DNA from: JAGVNX01 sp035290965
GTDB lineage: Archaea > Iainarchaeota > Iainarchaeia > Iainarchaeales > GCA-2688035
NCBI GenBank assembly: GCA_035290965.1
Contig: DATDTD010000067.1
Coordinates: 1 to 57,138, forward strand
Direction: 5' to 3'
Length of the DNA stretch: 57,138 nucleotides
Shown: one piece after another, positions 6,568 through 14,955 of the stretch
Layout of the letters: every line of letters begins with the position of its first letter
Position numbering within the stretch: the first letter of the stretch is position 1
Notes under the pieces: model-generated
The model's input: the letters and a program-made list of their open reading frames with translations, nothing else
Told to the model about the DNA's origin: nothing
Databases searched by the model: none
Program-made: the position numbers and the translations under genes

Positions 6568-9165
6568 ATGATAGAATTCCAGAAAGAAAAGTATAGTGAC
6601 AGTGAAATTTTTTCCGCAATGAACCCTTTGCTCGCGCAGTGGTTCAAAGAGACTTTCGGAAGCTTTACAGAGCCACAGCGCTATGCAATACTCAATATCC
6701 ACAACCGTGAAAACACTCTTGTAACCGCACCCACTGGAACTGGAAAAACTCTTTCGGCATTTGCGGCAATCCTTAACGAGCTCATAAATCTCTCAGAGGC
6801 GGGAATGCTTGAAGACAAAGTGTATTGCATTTACAATAGCCCTTTAAGAGCACTCGCGAATGACATCGAACGCAATCTGAAAGAGCCTCTCGAGGCAATA
6901 ACAAAAATGGCTGAATTGCAAGGAAAAAAAATTGACATCAGAATTGGAGTTCGCACAGGCGATACACCAGCTGCTGAAAGGGCAAAAATGCTGCGCAAGC
7001 CGCCCCACATTCTAATTTTGACGCCTGAAACACTTGCCATAATTCTAAATTCACCAAAATTTATCGAACACTTGAAAGAAACAAAATGGGTCATAATCGA
7101 TGAAATCCATTCGCTTGCAGGCAGCAAGCGCGGAGTTCACTTGTCTCTTTCGCTTGAAAGAATGCAGGCTTTGAACCCGAACTTCTGCAGGATTGGATTG
7201 AGCGCTACAATCGCCCCCCTGGAGGAGATTGCAAAATTCCTTGTGGGAATGAAAAACGAGAAAGAAGCACGGGACTGCAAAATCGTTGATGTGCAGTTTT
7301 TGAAAAAGCTTGATTTGAAAGTATTAAGCCCGCTGCCCGACCTTGTGAATACTACAAAGGAAGAAGTGCATTCAAAGCTTTATGCACTATTGCACGAGCT
7401 GATTCAGGGGCACAAGACAACACTGATTTTTACAAACACGCGCTCGGCAACAGAAAGAGTTGTCCATAATCTCAAAGAGGCATACACAGAACATTACAGT
7501 CAGGCAAATCTTGAAACTCATCACAGCAGCATAAGCAGGGAGCAGCGCTTAAGCGTAGAGGAAAGGCTGAAGCAGGGAAAATTAAAATGCGTTGTAAGCT
7601 CCACAAGCTTAGAGCTCGGAATTGATATTGGATTTATTGACCTGGTTATTTTGCTGGGCTCTCCCAAAAGCGTTGCAAGGGCACTTCAGAGAATGGGAAG
7701 ATCCGGGCACAGGCTCCATGACACCGTAAAAGGAAGGATTATTGTGCTTGACAGGGACGACCTTGTCGAATGCGCTGTCCTCCTGAAAAACGCGCTTGAA
7801 AAGCACATTGACAAAATAGACATTCCGCAGAACTGCCTCGATGTCCTTGCACAGCAGATTTTTGGAATTGCAATCAATGCCCCTACGCCTGAAAAAGAAA
7901 TTTTTTCAATTGTACGGCATTCTTACTGCTACAGGAATCTGGACAGGAATGATTTCAATGAAACAATAAAATACCTCTCGGGGCATTACTCGACATTAGA
8001 AACAAGGCATGTTTATGCAAAAATCTGGTTCGACGAAGAAAGCGGAATGATTGGAAAAAGGGGAAAGCTTGCGCGCGTATTGTACATGACAAACATCGGG
8101 ACTATTCCCGATGAGGCAAAAATAACAGTGAAAATAGGAATTCACAACATCGGGACAATAGACGAAATTTTTCTTGAGCACCTGAGGCCGAACGATGTTT
8201 TTGTACTGGGAGGGCAGAGCTATGCATTCAAGTATTCAAGGGGAAACACTGCGCAGGTTGCCGCAGCATACAAGCGCCCGCCGACAGTTCCCTCCTGGTT
8301 CAGCGAAATGCTTCCGCTTTCATTCGACCTTGCAGTTGAAATACAGAGATTCCGCTCCCTGATGGAGGAAAAATTCCGCGTAAAAAAAACAAAAAAGGAA
8401 ATAATAGAATTCATTAATTCCTATCTCTATGTCGACAAAAATTCCGCAAGCGCGATTTTCGAGTATTTCAGGGAGCAGTTTCTTTACTCGAAAATTCCTG
8501 TGCCGAAAAAACTCATTGTAGAATATTATTCTGATTATGAAAAAAGATTCGCAATCTTCCACGCGCTTTACGGCAGAAGAGTCAACGACGCATTAAGCAG
8601 GGCTTTTGCATATCTGCTAGGCAGGCTTATCCACAAGGACATTGAAATAGTGCTCAGCGACAACGGCTTTGTGCTTGCAGCGCCGATTCTGCCGCTGCAG
8701 AAAACATTTTCAATGATTGAAAAAAACAACCTGCGCGACATTGCAGAGCTTGCAATAGAAAACTCGGAAATAATGGGCAGGCGCTTCCGGCACTGCGCAA
8801 CAAGGGCATTAATGATTCTCCGCAATTACAAGGGAAAAACAAAAACAGTCGGAAGGCAGCAGATGCATTCAAGGCTCCTGCTTTCCGCGGTAAAAAGAAT
8901 CAGCAGGGATTTTCCAATCCTTAAGGAAACCCGCAGGGAAATTCTTGAGGATTTGATGGACATTAAAAACGCTGAACAGGTAATAACAGCAATAAAATCA
9001 AAAAAAATAAAGATTGTCGAGATAAACTCAGACAGCCCCTCTCCCTTTGCATTCAATCTTTTTGCCCAGGGCTATTCGGATGTTCTCAGAATGGAAGGAA
9101 GAATTGATTTTGTAAAAAGAATGCACGAAAAAGTAATGAAAACAATCAGCGAAAAGGAAAAATAG
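6568..9165 (+). CDS. lhr: Lhr-family SF2 DNA/RNA helicase
   Basis: An 865-residue superfamily-2 helicase. Motif I APTGTGKT is at about residues 52-59, motif II DEIH at about 176, motif III SAT at about 211, motif V LELGIDIG at about 347 and motif VI QRMGRSGH at about 372. After the RecA domains come the Lhr winged-helix and beta-barrel regions (about 440-860). This is the archaeal Lhr length, without the large C-terminal extension of bacterial Lhr. Known family members are 3'-5' helicases that load on single-stranded DNA and unwind DNA-RNA hybrids or forks in repair. It is divergent from the PIG-L gene and appears monocistronic. Function is confident at family level. Confidence 0.92.
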   Translation: MIEFQKEKYSDSEIFSAMNPLLAQWFKETFGSFTEPQRYAILNIHNRENTLVTAPTGTGKTLSAFAAILNELINLSEAGMLEDKVYCIYNSPLRALANDIERNLKEPLEAITKMAELQGKKIDIRIGVRTGDTPAAERAKMLRKPPHILILTPETLAIILNSPKFIEHLKETKWVIIDEIHSLAGSKRGVHLSLSLERMQALNPNFCRIGLSATIAPLEEIAKFLVGMKNEKEARDCKIVDVQFLKKLDLKVLSPLPDLVNTTKEEVHSKLYALLHELIQGHKTTLIFTNTRSATERVVHNLKEAYTEHYSQANLETHHSSISREQRLSVEERLKQGKLKCVVSSTSLELGIDIGFIDLVILLGSPKSVARALQRMGRSGHRLHDTVKGRIIVLDRDDLVECAVLLKNALEKHIDKIDIPQNCLDVLAQQIFGIAINAPTPEKEIFSIVRHSYCYRNLDRNDFNETIKYLSGHYSTLETRHVYAKIWFDEESGMIGKRGKLARVLYMTNIGTIPDEAKITVKIGIHNIGTIDEIFLEHLRPNDVFVLGGQSYAFKYSRGNTAQVAAAYKRPPTVPSWFSEMLPLSFDLAVEIQRFRSLMEEKFRVKKTKKEIIEFINSYLYVDKNSASAIFEYFREQFLYSKIPVPKKLIVEYYSDYEKRFAIFHALYGRRVNDALSRAFAYLLGRLIHKDIEIVLSDNGFVLAAPILPLQKTFSMIEKNNLRDIAELAIENSEIMGRRFRHCATRALMILRNYKGKTKTVGRQQMHSRLLLSAVKRISRDFPILKETRREILEDLMDIKNAEQVITAIKSKKIKIVEINSDSPSPFAFNLFAQGYSDVLRMEGRIDFVKRMHEKVMKTISEKEK

Positions 9166-9235
9166 AGTATACATAACTGATTGTTGTTTTTGCCTTTTTT
9201 GCGCTTTTTCCCTGTTTTTTCATGCCTTTTTTCCA

Positions 9236-9290
9236 TTATATATAAATGGTTTTCCTCTTTCTTTTCTATTCACTTTCTGGAGGATTTTGT
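9236..9290 (+). promoter_or_regulatory. TATA box and Shine-Dalgarno of the ferritin-like gene
   Basis: A strong TATA box (TTATATATAAATGG, about 9236-9249) is followed after a short leader by GGAGG at 9279-9283, seven bases before the ATG at 9291. Unlike the leaderless genes around it, this one has a clear ribosome-binding site. The SD also excludes the upstream in-frame TTG/ATG starts, since it would lie inside them. Confidence 0.65.
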
Positions 9291-9710
9291 ATGGTTGACA
9301 AAAAGCTTGCGGAATACCTTAACAAGGCAATCGCAATGGAACTGCAGGTTGCCATCCAGTATATGTGGCAGCATATTGTAGCGCGCGGCTTCAGGAGCGC
9401 GGAAGTAACAGACAAAATCAAGAGGATTGCAATAGAGGAAATGCAGCACGCGGAAAAAATTGCCGAAAGGCTTGATTATCTCGGCGGAACTCCGACTACA
9501 CAGCCCGAAAAAATTACTGTTGGGCTTGAACTCAAAAAAATGATGGAGCTTGATGCAAAGGCAGAAACAGACGCAATTAAATTCTACAAGGAAGCAATGG
9601 ATTACGCTGCAAAAATAAACGACCCTGTTACAAAAAGAATGTTCGAGGATTTGTTGGTTGCGGAAGAAGACCACCATAATTTCTTTGAAACAATGCTTGA
9701 AGGAAATTAA
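9291..9710 (+). CDS. Ferritin-like diiron protein (bacterioferritin/Dps-type)
   Basis: A 139-residue four-helix-bundle protein. The first helix has AIAMELQVAIQYMWQH (about residues 14-29), the second EEMQHAEK (about 52-59), and the fourth EEDHHNFFETM (about 127-137). These give the paired E and E-x-x-H diiron ligands of the ferritin superfamily. The length fits small archaeal bacterioferritin-like or DPS-like proteins. Expected role: iron oxidation and storage, or peroxide consumption, in the cytoplasm. Start 9291 is set by the GGAGG site. It is monocistronic between lhr and an unrelated basic protein. Confidence 0.85.
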   Translation: MVDKKLAEYLNKAIAMELQVAIQYMWQHIVARGFRSAEVTDKIKRIAIEEMQHAEKIAERLDYLGGTPTTQPEKITVGLELKKMMELDAKAETDAIKFYKEAMDYAAKINDPVTKRMFEDLLVAEEDHHNFFETMLEGN

Positions 9711-9749
9711 TTTCCAGTTTTTCAAAAACAAAAAACCAAGTGTACGCGC

Positions 9750-10166
9750 ATGCCTGCAAGAAAGCCTAAATCTCATTCTATAATGAAAGCAAGGCTGCGC
9801 GTTCTCGGAATCAATCCGGCTTCTGTCAGAAGGAATGTCGAGCTCAGAAGAGGCCCGAGCATTCCCAAAATATATCCTCATTTGAGCGGAAGGGCGGCTT
9901 CGCATTACCGCAGGGGAGAACCAAGTATACGGCGCGAGCGGCCTAACGAACCGGGTTATCCTGGAAAAATTATCAGCATTACCCAACCCATTCGCAGGCA
10001 ACATTCTAAATCGCTTGCAAGGCGTGCGGGCGGAAGGGCTTCTGAACCTGCAGTTGTTTCTTATGGCAGCTCTGCTGCGCGCAGGTCAAAGGCAAAAGCG
10101 GCAAAAGTCGGCGGCACGCGCGGAACAAAGCCAAGGCGCGAGCAAAAGAAAAAGAAGAAAAAATAA
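9750..10166 (+). CDS. Highly basic protein with poly-Lys tail, unknown
   Basis: A 138-residue protein dominated by Arg, Lys, Ser, Pro and Gly. It ends in an unbroken run of seven lysines and has no hydrophobic core longer than a few residues. The first 30 residues (RKPKSHSIMKARLRVLGINPASVRR) could form a short helix. The middle is Pro/Arg-rich, and about residues 85-138 are Ala/Arg/Lys-rich like a histone tail. The composition indicates nucleic-acid or ribosome binding, but no ribosomal-protein family is recognised. It converges on lysA with a 3-nt gap. An intact frame of this length at this composition supports a real gene. Confidence 0.55.
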   Translation: MPARKPKSHSIMKARLRVLGINPASVRRNVELRRGPSIPKIYPHLSGRAASHYRRGEPSIRRERPNEPGYPGKIISITQPIRRQHSKSLARRAGGRASEPAVVSYGSSAARRSKAKAAKVGGTRGTKPRREQKKKKKK

Positions 10167-10169
10167 TTT

Positions 10170-11456
10170 TCAGAACAAATTGTCTTTTCTCTGTTTTTTT
10201 ACAACATCATCTGTTGTTTCTCTTTCCGTAATCAGATAATCTTTTCCCTTGAAAATCATTGCTTCTGCAGGACGCGCGCGCAGATTGTAGTTTGAAGCCA
10301 TTGACATTCCATAAGCGCCCGCATTAAGGATTGCAATAATGTCGCCTTCCTGCGTAGTCGGAAGCTCTCGGAGTTCTTCCTTGCTCTTGTTGAAAACATC
10401 GGAACTTTCGCACAAATTGCCTGCAACCATATAGCCATGAAGTTTCATGGCGCTCACATTGCTCGCGTTCAGGATTTCGTGATATGCACCGTAAAAAGCC
10501 GGGCGTATGAGCGCATTGAAGCCTGCGTCAACCCCTATTATTGAAATATTTTTTTCTTCCACAGTGTTTGCCTCAAGCAATAAAACTCCTGCGTCTCCCA
10601 CAAGGTATCTTCCGGGCTCAATTGCTGTTTCTGCTTTCAGGCCTGAGTTCTGCATTCTTTTTGCAATGCCTCTTGCATAAAGCTCGAGCGGAAAGCTCAA
10701 TTGTTCCTGCGCATATTTTATGCCAGGCCCTCCTCCAAAATCAACAAATTCAAGGTTTTTTCCGAGAATTTCCTGGGCTTTTTTCGCGGTTTCAATTGTC
10801 TTGTTTGCTGTTTCAAGAAACTTGTCAACGTCCCCTCCAAGCCATCCGGAACCAATGTGCTGGTGCAATCCAACAATGTTAAAGCCTAATTTTTTTGCCT
10901 CTTCAAATGCAGCAAGAATTTTTTCTTCTGGAATCCCGAATTTTATGTATTTTCCCGCAGTAATAGTGTGGCTGTGCAGTCCCGCGCCTATTCCCGGATT
11001 CCATCTTATTGAGGCTTCTCCCTGAAAACCGAGTTTTGCCATTCTTTTCATCTGCGAAAAAGAATCAATGTTAATGCGCACTCCAATCCTCATTAATTCC
11101 TGCAGATCGGAATTTGAAACGCTTGTTCCAGTGAACAAAACCTGTTTTTTTGGATAGCCTGCTGCAAGCGCGAGCTTTGCTTCATTGGGGGAAACAGCGT
11201 CAATCCATGCGCCCTCATTTAGAAGAAGCTTAAGGATCTGGAAATGCGGATTCGCCTTCATTGCATAATGAATGCGCACATTTGAATCAAATTTTTCAAA
11301 AGTGTTTTTCATGCGCTGGAAATTTTCAAGAATCCTGTTTGCATCGTAAACATACAATGGAGTGGAATATTTTTTTGCAAGCTGCCCGGCATCAATATCC
11401 GCAATAGTCAGGCGGTTGCCGCGCACATCCAGATGATTTTTTGTTTTCCACCACAT
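10170..11456 (-). CDS. lysA: Diaminopimelate decarboxylase
   Basis: A 428-residue PLP enzyme of the fold-III (alanine-racemase-like) decarboxylases that convert meso-diaminopimelate to lysine. The PLP lysine is in HYAMKANPH (about residue 66), the phosphate-binding glycines in FVDFGGGPGI (about 235), HQHIGSGW sits at about 199, EPGRYLVGDAG at about 280, and the substrate-side CESSD and GAYGMSMASNYN at about 350 and 380. All match LysA. ATG 11456 is preferred over an in-frame GTG 9 nt upstream. It lies 20 nt downstream of the lumazine-fold protein gene and may be co-transcribed with it. No other lysine-pathway gene is in the window; related decarboxylases acting on carboxynorspermidine or arginine cannot be fully excluded. 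Confidence 0.88.
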   Translation of the reverse strand: MWWKTKNHLDVRGNRLTIADIDAGQLAKKYSTPLYVYDANRILENFQRMKNTFEKFDSNVRIHYAMKANPHFQILKLLLNEGAWIDAVSPNEAKLALAAGYPKKQVLFTGTSVSNSDLQELMRIGVRINIDSFSQMKRMAKLGFQGEASIRWNPGIGAGLHSHTITAGKYIKFGIPEEKILAAFEEAKKLGFNIVGLHQHIGSGWLGGDVDKFLETANKTIETAKKAQEILGKNLEFVDFGGGPGIKYAQEQLSFPLELYARGIAKRMQNSGLKAETAIEPGRYLVGDAGVLLLEANTVEEKNISIIGVDAGFNALIRPAFYGAYHEILNASNVSAMKLHGYMVAGNLCESSDVFNKSKEELRELPTTQEGDIIAILNAGAYGMSMASNYNLRARPAEAMIFKGKDYLITERETTDDVVKKQRKDNLF

Positions 11457-11476
11457 AAAAAACACAATTCAGGATT

Positions 11477-11875
11477 TTATTTCGGCTCAAACAATTCGGG
11501 CTTGTAAAAATAGTCAATCAAAAATTCCGCCCATTTTTCCGCGAGCTTCTGCGCAGCGCCCTGCTTTGCTTCGGGTTTCATGTCAAAGCCCTTTTTCTCT
11601 ATTGCCTTCACGATTTTTTTTCCCGTTTGAATCTCGACGTCAATGAGCTTTGAGAGGAGCATGTGCGCCTTTGAAGAATCTTTTATGGAGGAAAAGACAA
11701 AAACAGTTTCCGCGCCTTCATCAATGGATTCTTTTGCCTTTGCGGGAATGTCTTCGGGAAAGGGAACGAAAAAGGATTCTGTTTCAATGTCTGCGATTTT
11801 TTCCGCAAGCAGATCCGAAAGCTCGGGAAAAAAATTTATCCGTGTTTTTGAATCCGAAACAAGGCATATTTTCAT
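11477..11875 (-). CDS. Lumazine/riboflavin-synthase-fold protein
   Basis: A 132-residue protein whose layout resembles the lumazine synthase/archaeal riboflavin synthase fold: MKICLVSDS first strand, FFVPFPEDIPAKAKESIDEG at the position of the usual V-P-G-x-x-D-L-P-x-A loop and helix, FVFSSIK in place of the substrate-binding strand, and a helical HMLLSKLIDVEIQTGKKIVKAI segment. The canonical catalytic residues are not obvious, so it may be a catalytically altered relative. It sits directly upstream of lysA. The family assignment is by eye and moderate. Confidence 0.45.
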   Translation of the reverse strand: MKICLVSDSKTRINFFPELSDLLAEKIADIETESFFVPFPEDIPAKAKESIDEGAETVFVFSSIKDSSKAHMLLSKLIDVEIQTGKKIVKAIEKKGFDMKPEAKQGAAQKLAEKWAEFLIDYFYKPELFEPK

Positions 11876-11965
11876 AATTCACGCACCGCAAGATTATTTA
11901 AGCAGAAAACAAATTATAGATATACTGAAAAAAACAATTATAAAGCAGACACGCGGGTTTTGAAA

Positions 11966-13480
11966 ATGCCGGATTTTGACAAGTTTGAAGCGCCCTCATA
12001 CAGCGGCGATGAAAGGGCATTTGAACAATCCTCGATAGGCGACAAAATAGCGCCGATGACAGGAGCGCTTGGAAAACACAAAAAGGCAATAATCGCAGTA
12101 ATCATAATCGCAATAGTGGCTTATTTCGCTTACGATTTTTTCATTGGTTCCTACAAAACAATTGATTTTTCCCTGAAAAACACAGAGGGAGAATCGCTTT
12201 CCGCAACCTCCTTCAGGATTTTCGATTTGTCGGGAAACAAGCTTTTTGAAACAAGCGGCGAAAGCGGCTTTTCCGCAAAGCTCAAGCCCGGAGAATACAG
12301 GATAGAGGCAAAAACAAGTTCGGAGTATGCAACAGCAAACACCACGCTTTCAGTTTCAGACAATTCGACAGAAACAATTGAATTCGAAAAAAACATAAAG
12401 GCAGAAATAATCGGCATGGAAAATTTTCCGCTGGTACTTATTGCGGGAGGAACACCAAGCTTCTCATTGACAATTGAAAACAAGGCTTCGGAAGAAGCCG
12501 AAATAGAGCTTGTGCCGAGCAGCGAGCTTTCAAAAATAAGCCTGCAGATTCCGAGCATTACTGTTCCTGCAAACAGCTCTGAAACAATTGCAATAACTGT
12601 TTCTGTTCCCGAAGCAATAAAAATAACAAATCTGGAATCCGGAGATGACCTGAAAGGAAGCCTCAGGATAAAATATACTAATACAAAAAAAAGCCTGCCA
12701 AGCGGAGTAAAGATTTTTCCAATGCCAAACCTTGCGTTTTCACCCACAAACCTCAATGTAAGCGGCGCTGCGGGCGCTGACGTAATAAAGGATTTTACAA
12801 TAACAAACAACAGCGCATTCACTGTTTATGACCTGAATCTTTCTTTGGAAATAACAAGCATTTCAAAAAACTCCGCAGAGCAGATATTGGACAGCATTCA
12901 GTTTACGCAGGGAAACACAATTGATTCAATCGGAGGGAAAAAAACCTCTTCGAACAAGTCTGCAAACAAGCTGCGCTTTAATATCCCATTGACTGCAAAA
13001 AAAGAGCAGATAACAGCAGACATTATTGCGCAGGGAACAATGCTTCCCTCTCCCATTCACTGGCCGATAATCTTAAGCATTACTTCCGAAGCGGATTACG
13101 AAATAAGCGCAACTCCCTCTTCGGCAAGCTGGACAGTAAACTTTGTTCCCGCAACAGGGGATTATGAAACAAAAACAGGCTATATAAAAATCCAGAACAC
13201 GGGAAAGCTCGACCTTGAAAACATACACATTCTGACAGACACAACAAGCACTTCATGCAATATCGACTGGCTCAAAATAAAGGAATCCTCCATAGATTCC
13301 CTTGCAAAGGGAGAATCGAAAAACCTGCTTATTGAAATAGGCGCCCCGGCAGCCGCAATAAACAACCAGTCAATGACCTGCAAAATCATATACTGGTACG
13401 ATAACCCTGTCCTTGCGGGAGAGCGCGTGGACGGGGAAATAGGCAGCCGGATACAGATAACTGCAAAAAAAACAGCTTAA
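11966..13480 (+). CDS. Membrane-anchored extracellular protein with Ig-like repeats
   Basis: A 504-residue protein with a soluble 37-residue N-terminal tail (MPDFDKFEAPSYSGDERAFE), one transmembrane helix at about residues 40-62 (AIIAVIIIAIVAYFAYDFF) and a large extracellular part made of beta-rich modules. The first (about 68-140) looks like a carboxypeptidase-regulatory-like domain ending GEYRIEAKT; two or three CARDB/NEW3-like Ig modules follow (TIENKASEEAEIEL, FTITNNSAFTVYDL, IKIQNTGKLDLENIHI). N-glycosylation sequons are frequent. ATG 11966 follows an in-frame TTG by two codons. The orientation is type II-like, N-terminus inside. Likely role: surface structure or scaffolding. Confidence 0.7.
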   Translation: MPDFDKFEAPSYSGDERAFEQSSIGDKIAPMTGALGKHKKAIIAVIIIAIVAYFAYDFFIGSYKTIDFSLKNTEGESLSATSFRIFDLSGNKLFETSGESGFSAKLKPGEYRIEAKTSSEYATANTTLSVSDNSTETIEFEKNIKAEIIGMENFPLVLIAGGTPSFSLTIENKASEEAEIELVPSSELSKISLQIPSITVPANSSETIAITVSVPEAIKITNLESGDDLKGSLRIKYTNTKKSLPSGVKIFPMPNLAFSPTNLNVSGAAGADVIKDFTITNNSAFTVYDLNLSLEITSISKNSAEQILDSIQFTQGNTIDSIGGKKTSSNKSANKLRFNIPLTAKKEQITADIIAQGTMLPSPIHWPIILSITSEADYEISATPSSASWTVNFVPATGDYETKTGYIKIQNTGKLDLENIHILTDTTSTSCNIDWLKIKESSIDSLAKGESKNLLIEIGAPAAAINNQSMTCKIIYWYDNPVLAGERVDGEIGSRIQITAKKTA

Positions 13481-13496
13481 GCCGCAGGGGCAACGG

Positions 13497-14273
13497 CTAT
13501 TTGTTTTTATTATGCTGGGCATTATGCGAAATAACATCCACTATTGCTTTTCCAGCAAGGAAAACCACAAGCTCTAATTTTAAAATTGCCAAATCAATCA
13601 GGCCGTGTTCTTGAAATAAAATTGCTGTGGGGATAACGGTCAACAGGACAATTAAAGTGACTGCAATTGTAAAAATCTCAAATGGGAGTAAACGCAGAGA
13701 AATCTCCCGCAGCATGTCTACCGTAGCAAGCGCTGCCGCCCTCTTTCTCGCATTTTTTTCTAAAAGCGCCTTAACCTCTTCTGTTTTTTTGCCCATTTCT
13801 TTCAGTTTTGCAATGAATCTTTTAGAAACAGGTAAAGTATCCTGCCTCCCAAAGCCCTCCTTGTTTTTGATTACATTGAACCAGAAGGAAAAGGCGTGAT
13901 TTATAAAAAAAATCAGGCCGATAAAAAGAACACTGCCGATATCAACAGCATCAATCAGCCTGAAAGATTCGCCAATGTCATAAATCATTGAGCCGTAAAT
14001 AAAAATATTAATTCCGAAGGCAAACAAAAGAAAAATAGCGTTTGCGAAAAAGCCCATGCCAAGCATGTTTTCTTTCGACCTGAAAGCAGAAACCAAAAGC
14101 TTTAGAAAAATAAAAAAGCCTATAATTACGCTCTGAAGCCAATAGCCCCACAAAATAGTTGACAGGCTCCAGTTGAACAAAACCGCAAAAATAATTGTAA
14201 GGGCATTTGCGGCCAGCAAAAATCGCACTGTTGGATTTTCCAAGCGAACAAGTTTCAGAAGGTTCCTTTTCAT
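13497..14273 (-). CDS. Multi-pass membrane protein, DUF6498-like
   Basis: A 258-residue protein with about six predicted transmembrane helices: residues 16-34, 36-58, 74-95, 108-130, 195-215 and 228-245. A charged cytoplasmic loop lies at about 140-185 (KRFIAKLKEMGKKTEEV). The NALTIIFAVLFNWSLSTILWGYWLQS start resembles DUF6498 proteins, which are uncharacterised archaeal/bacterial membrane proteins. It converges with the Ig-like protein gene 16 nt away and lies next to the tRNA-Thr gene. Function is unknown. Confidence 0.6.
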   Translation of the reverse strand: MKRNLLKLVRLENPTVRFLLAANALTIIFAVLFNWSLSTILWGYWLQSVIIGFFIFLKLLVSAFRSKENMLGMGFFANAIFLLFAFGINIFIYGSMIYDIGESFRLIDAVDIGSVLFIGLIFFINHAFSFWFNVIKNKEGFGRQDTLPVSKRFIAKLKEMGKKTEEVKALLEKNARKRAAALATVDMLREISLRLLPFEIFTIAVTLIVLLTVIPTAILFQEHGLIDLAILKLELVVFLAGKAIVDVISHNAQHNKNK

Positions 14274-14318
14274 GATAAAAAAAAAGGCTTACCAGTATTT
14301 AATAGGCATATAAAAAAA

Positions 14319-14391
14319 AGCCCCGAGAGGGATTTGAACCCTCGACCCCGAGTTTACGAAACTCGTGCTCTACCAGCTGAGCTATCGGGGC
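14319..14391 (-). tRNA. tRNA-Thr (anticodon CGU)
   Basis: On the reverse strand a complete cloverleaf: 7-bp acceptor stem GCCCCGA/TCGGGGC, D-arm AGCTCAGCTGGTAGAGC, anticodon stem CGAGT/ACTCG around loop TTCGTAA giving anticodon CGT, and T-arm GAGGG-TTCAAAT-CCCTC. The discriminator is U, as expected for archaeal tRNA-Thr. CCA is not encoded. A run of eight T follows directly and is a good terminator. No intron is present. Confidence 0.95.
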
Positions 14392-14424
14392 TGCAGCCAT
14401 ATAGATAATAAAAAATTTGTGGCG

Positions 14425-14437
14425 TTAAATATTTAAA
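14425..14437. promoter_or_regulatory. Shared TATA region between tRNA-Thr and the lipoprotein gene
   Basis: The 12-bp palindrome TTAAATATTTAA can serve as a TATA box on both strands. It lies about 35-45 bp from the tRNA 5' end (reverse strand) and about 26-38 bp from the lipoprotein ATG at 14463 (forward strand). Confidence 0.45.
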
Positions 14438-14462
14438 CAAAAAACAGCAATATTGTGTGTAC

Positions 14463-14912
14463 ATGAAAAGGGTTCTTTTTTTGTTTGCCATTGCCTTGCT
14501 GTTATTGGGCTGCGCACAACAGGAAGATTTAACAGGATTTAAAAACTGCGGCACTGACAAGGCATGCACCGCCCTTGCCGCAAAAAGCTGTGAAAAGGCA
14601 TTTGGAACAGTAACCCAGACAAGCACAGAGCCGAGCGCAAGCATGGACGTAAAAGTAATTATTTACGGTTTCGAACAAAGCAATTGCAGAATAAAATATA
14701 AAATTGAAAACGTGGCTCTTGACCCTGCAAACGCAAACAACGGGCAATTGCAGATAATGGCTGCAATGCTTCAGGGCAAGGAAATGACCTGCCAGATTCC
14801 GCAGGAACAATTGCAGAGCGACAATCTCGCTTCGCTGCCGACTATTGACATAAAAACACAGTGCAGCGGAAGCCTTGCAGACGTGCTTAACCAGCTTAAT
14901 TCCGCACAATAA
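14463..14912 (+). CDS. Small secreted lipoprotein, unknown function
   Basis: A 149-residue protein with a classic lipoprotein signal: MKRVLFLFAIALLLLGCAQQ, basic start, 12-residue apolar core and lipobox LLGC with the modifiable Cys at about residue 17. The mature part has six further Cys (CGTDKACTAL, SCEKAF, NCRIKY, TCQIP and QCSG), suggesting disulfides. It contains a beta-rich segment VKVIIYGFEQSNCRIKYKIEN. The track frame begins at a GTG two codons earlier, but the ATG fits the signal peptide and the TATA spacing. It is divergent from tRNA-Thr and convergent with GlyRS. Confidence 0.72.
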   Translation: MKRVLFLFAIALLLLGCAQQEDLTGFKNCGTDKACTALAAKSCEKAFGTVTQTSTEPSASMDVKVIIYGFEQSNCRIKYKIENVALDPANANNGQLQIMAAMLQGKEMTCQIPQEQLQSDNLASLPTIDIKTQCSGSLADVLNQLNSAQ

Positions 14913-14955
14913 AAAGGGCTTTTTTCAAAGCTTTTTTGCAAAGGAAAATTTCGCG

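Noticed and set aside
6346..6702. N-terminal extension of the PIG-L frame to 6702
   Set aside because: The 119 extra residues are low-complexity and lie under the divergent Lhr 5' end; the family start at 6345 is sufficient.
9270..10004. Long reverse-strand open frame (244 codons) across the ferritin-like gene
   Set aside because: It is antisense to a clear diiron-protein gene, has Cys/Phe/Arg-rich shadow composition and no family motif.
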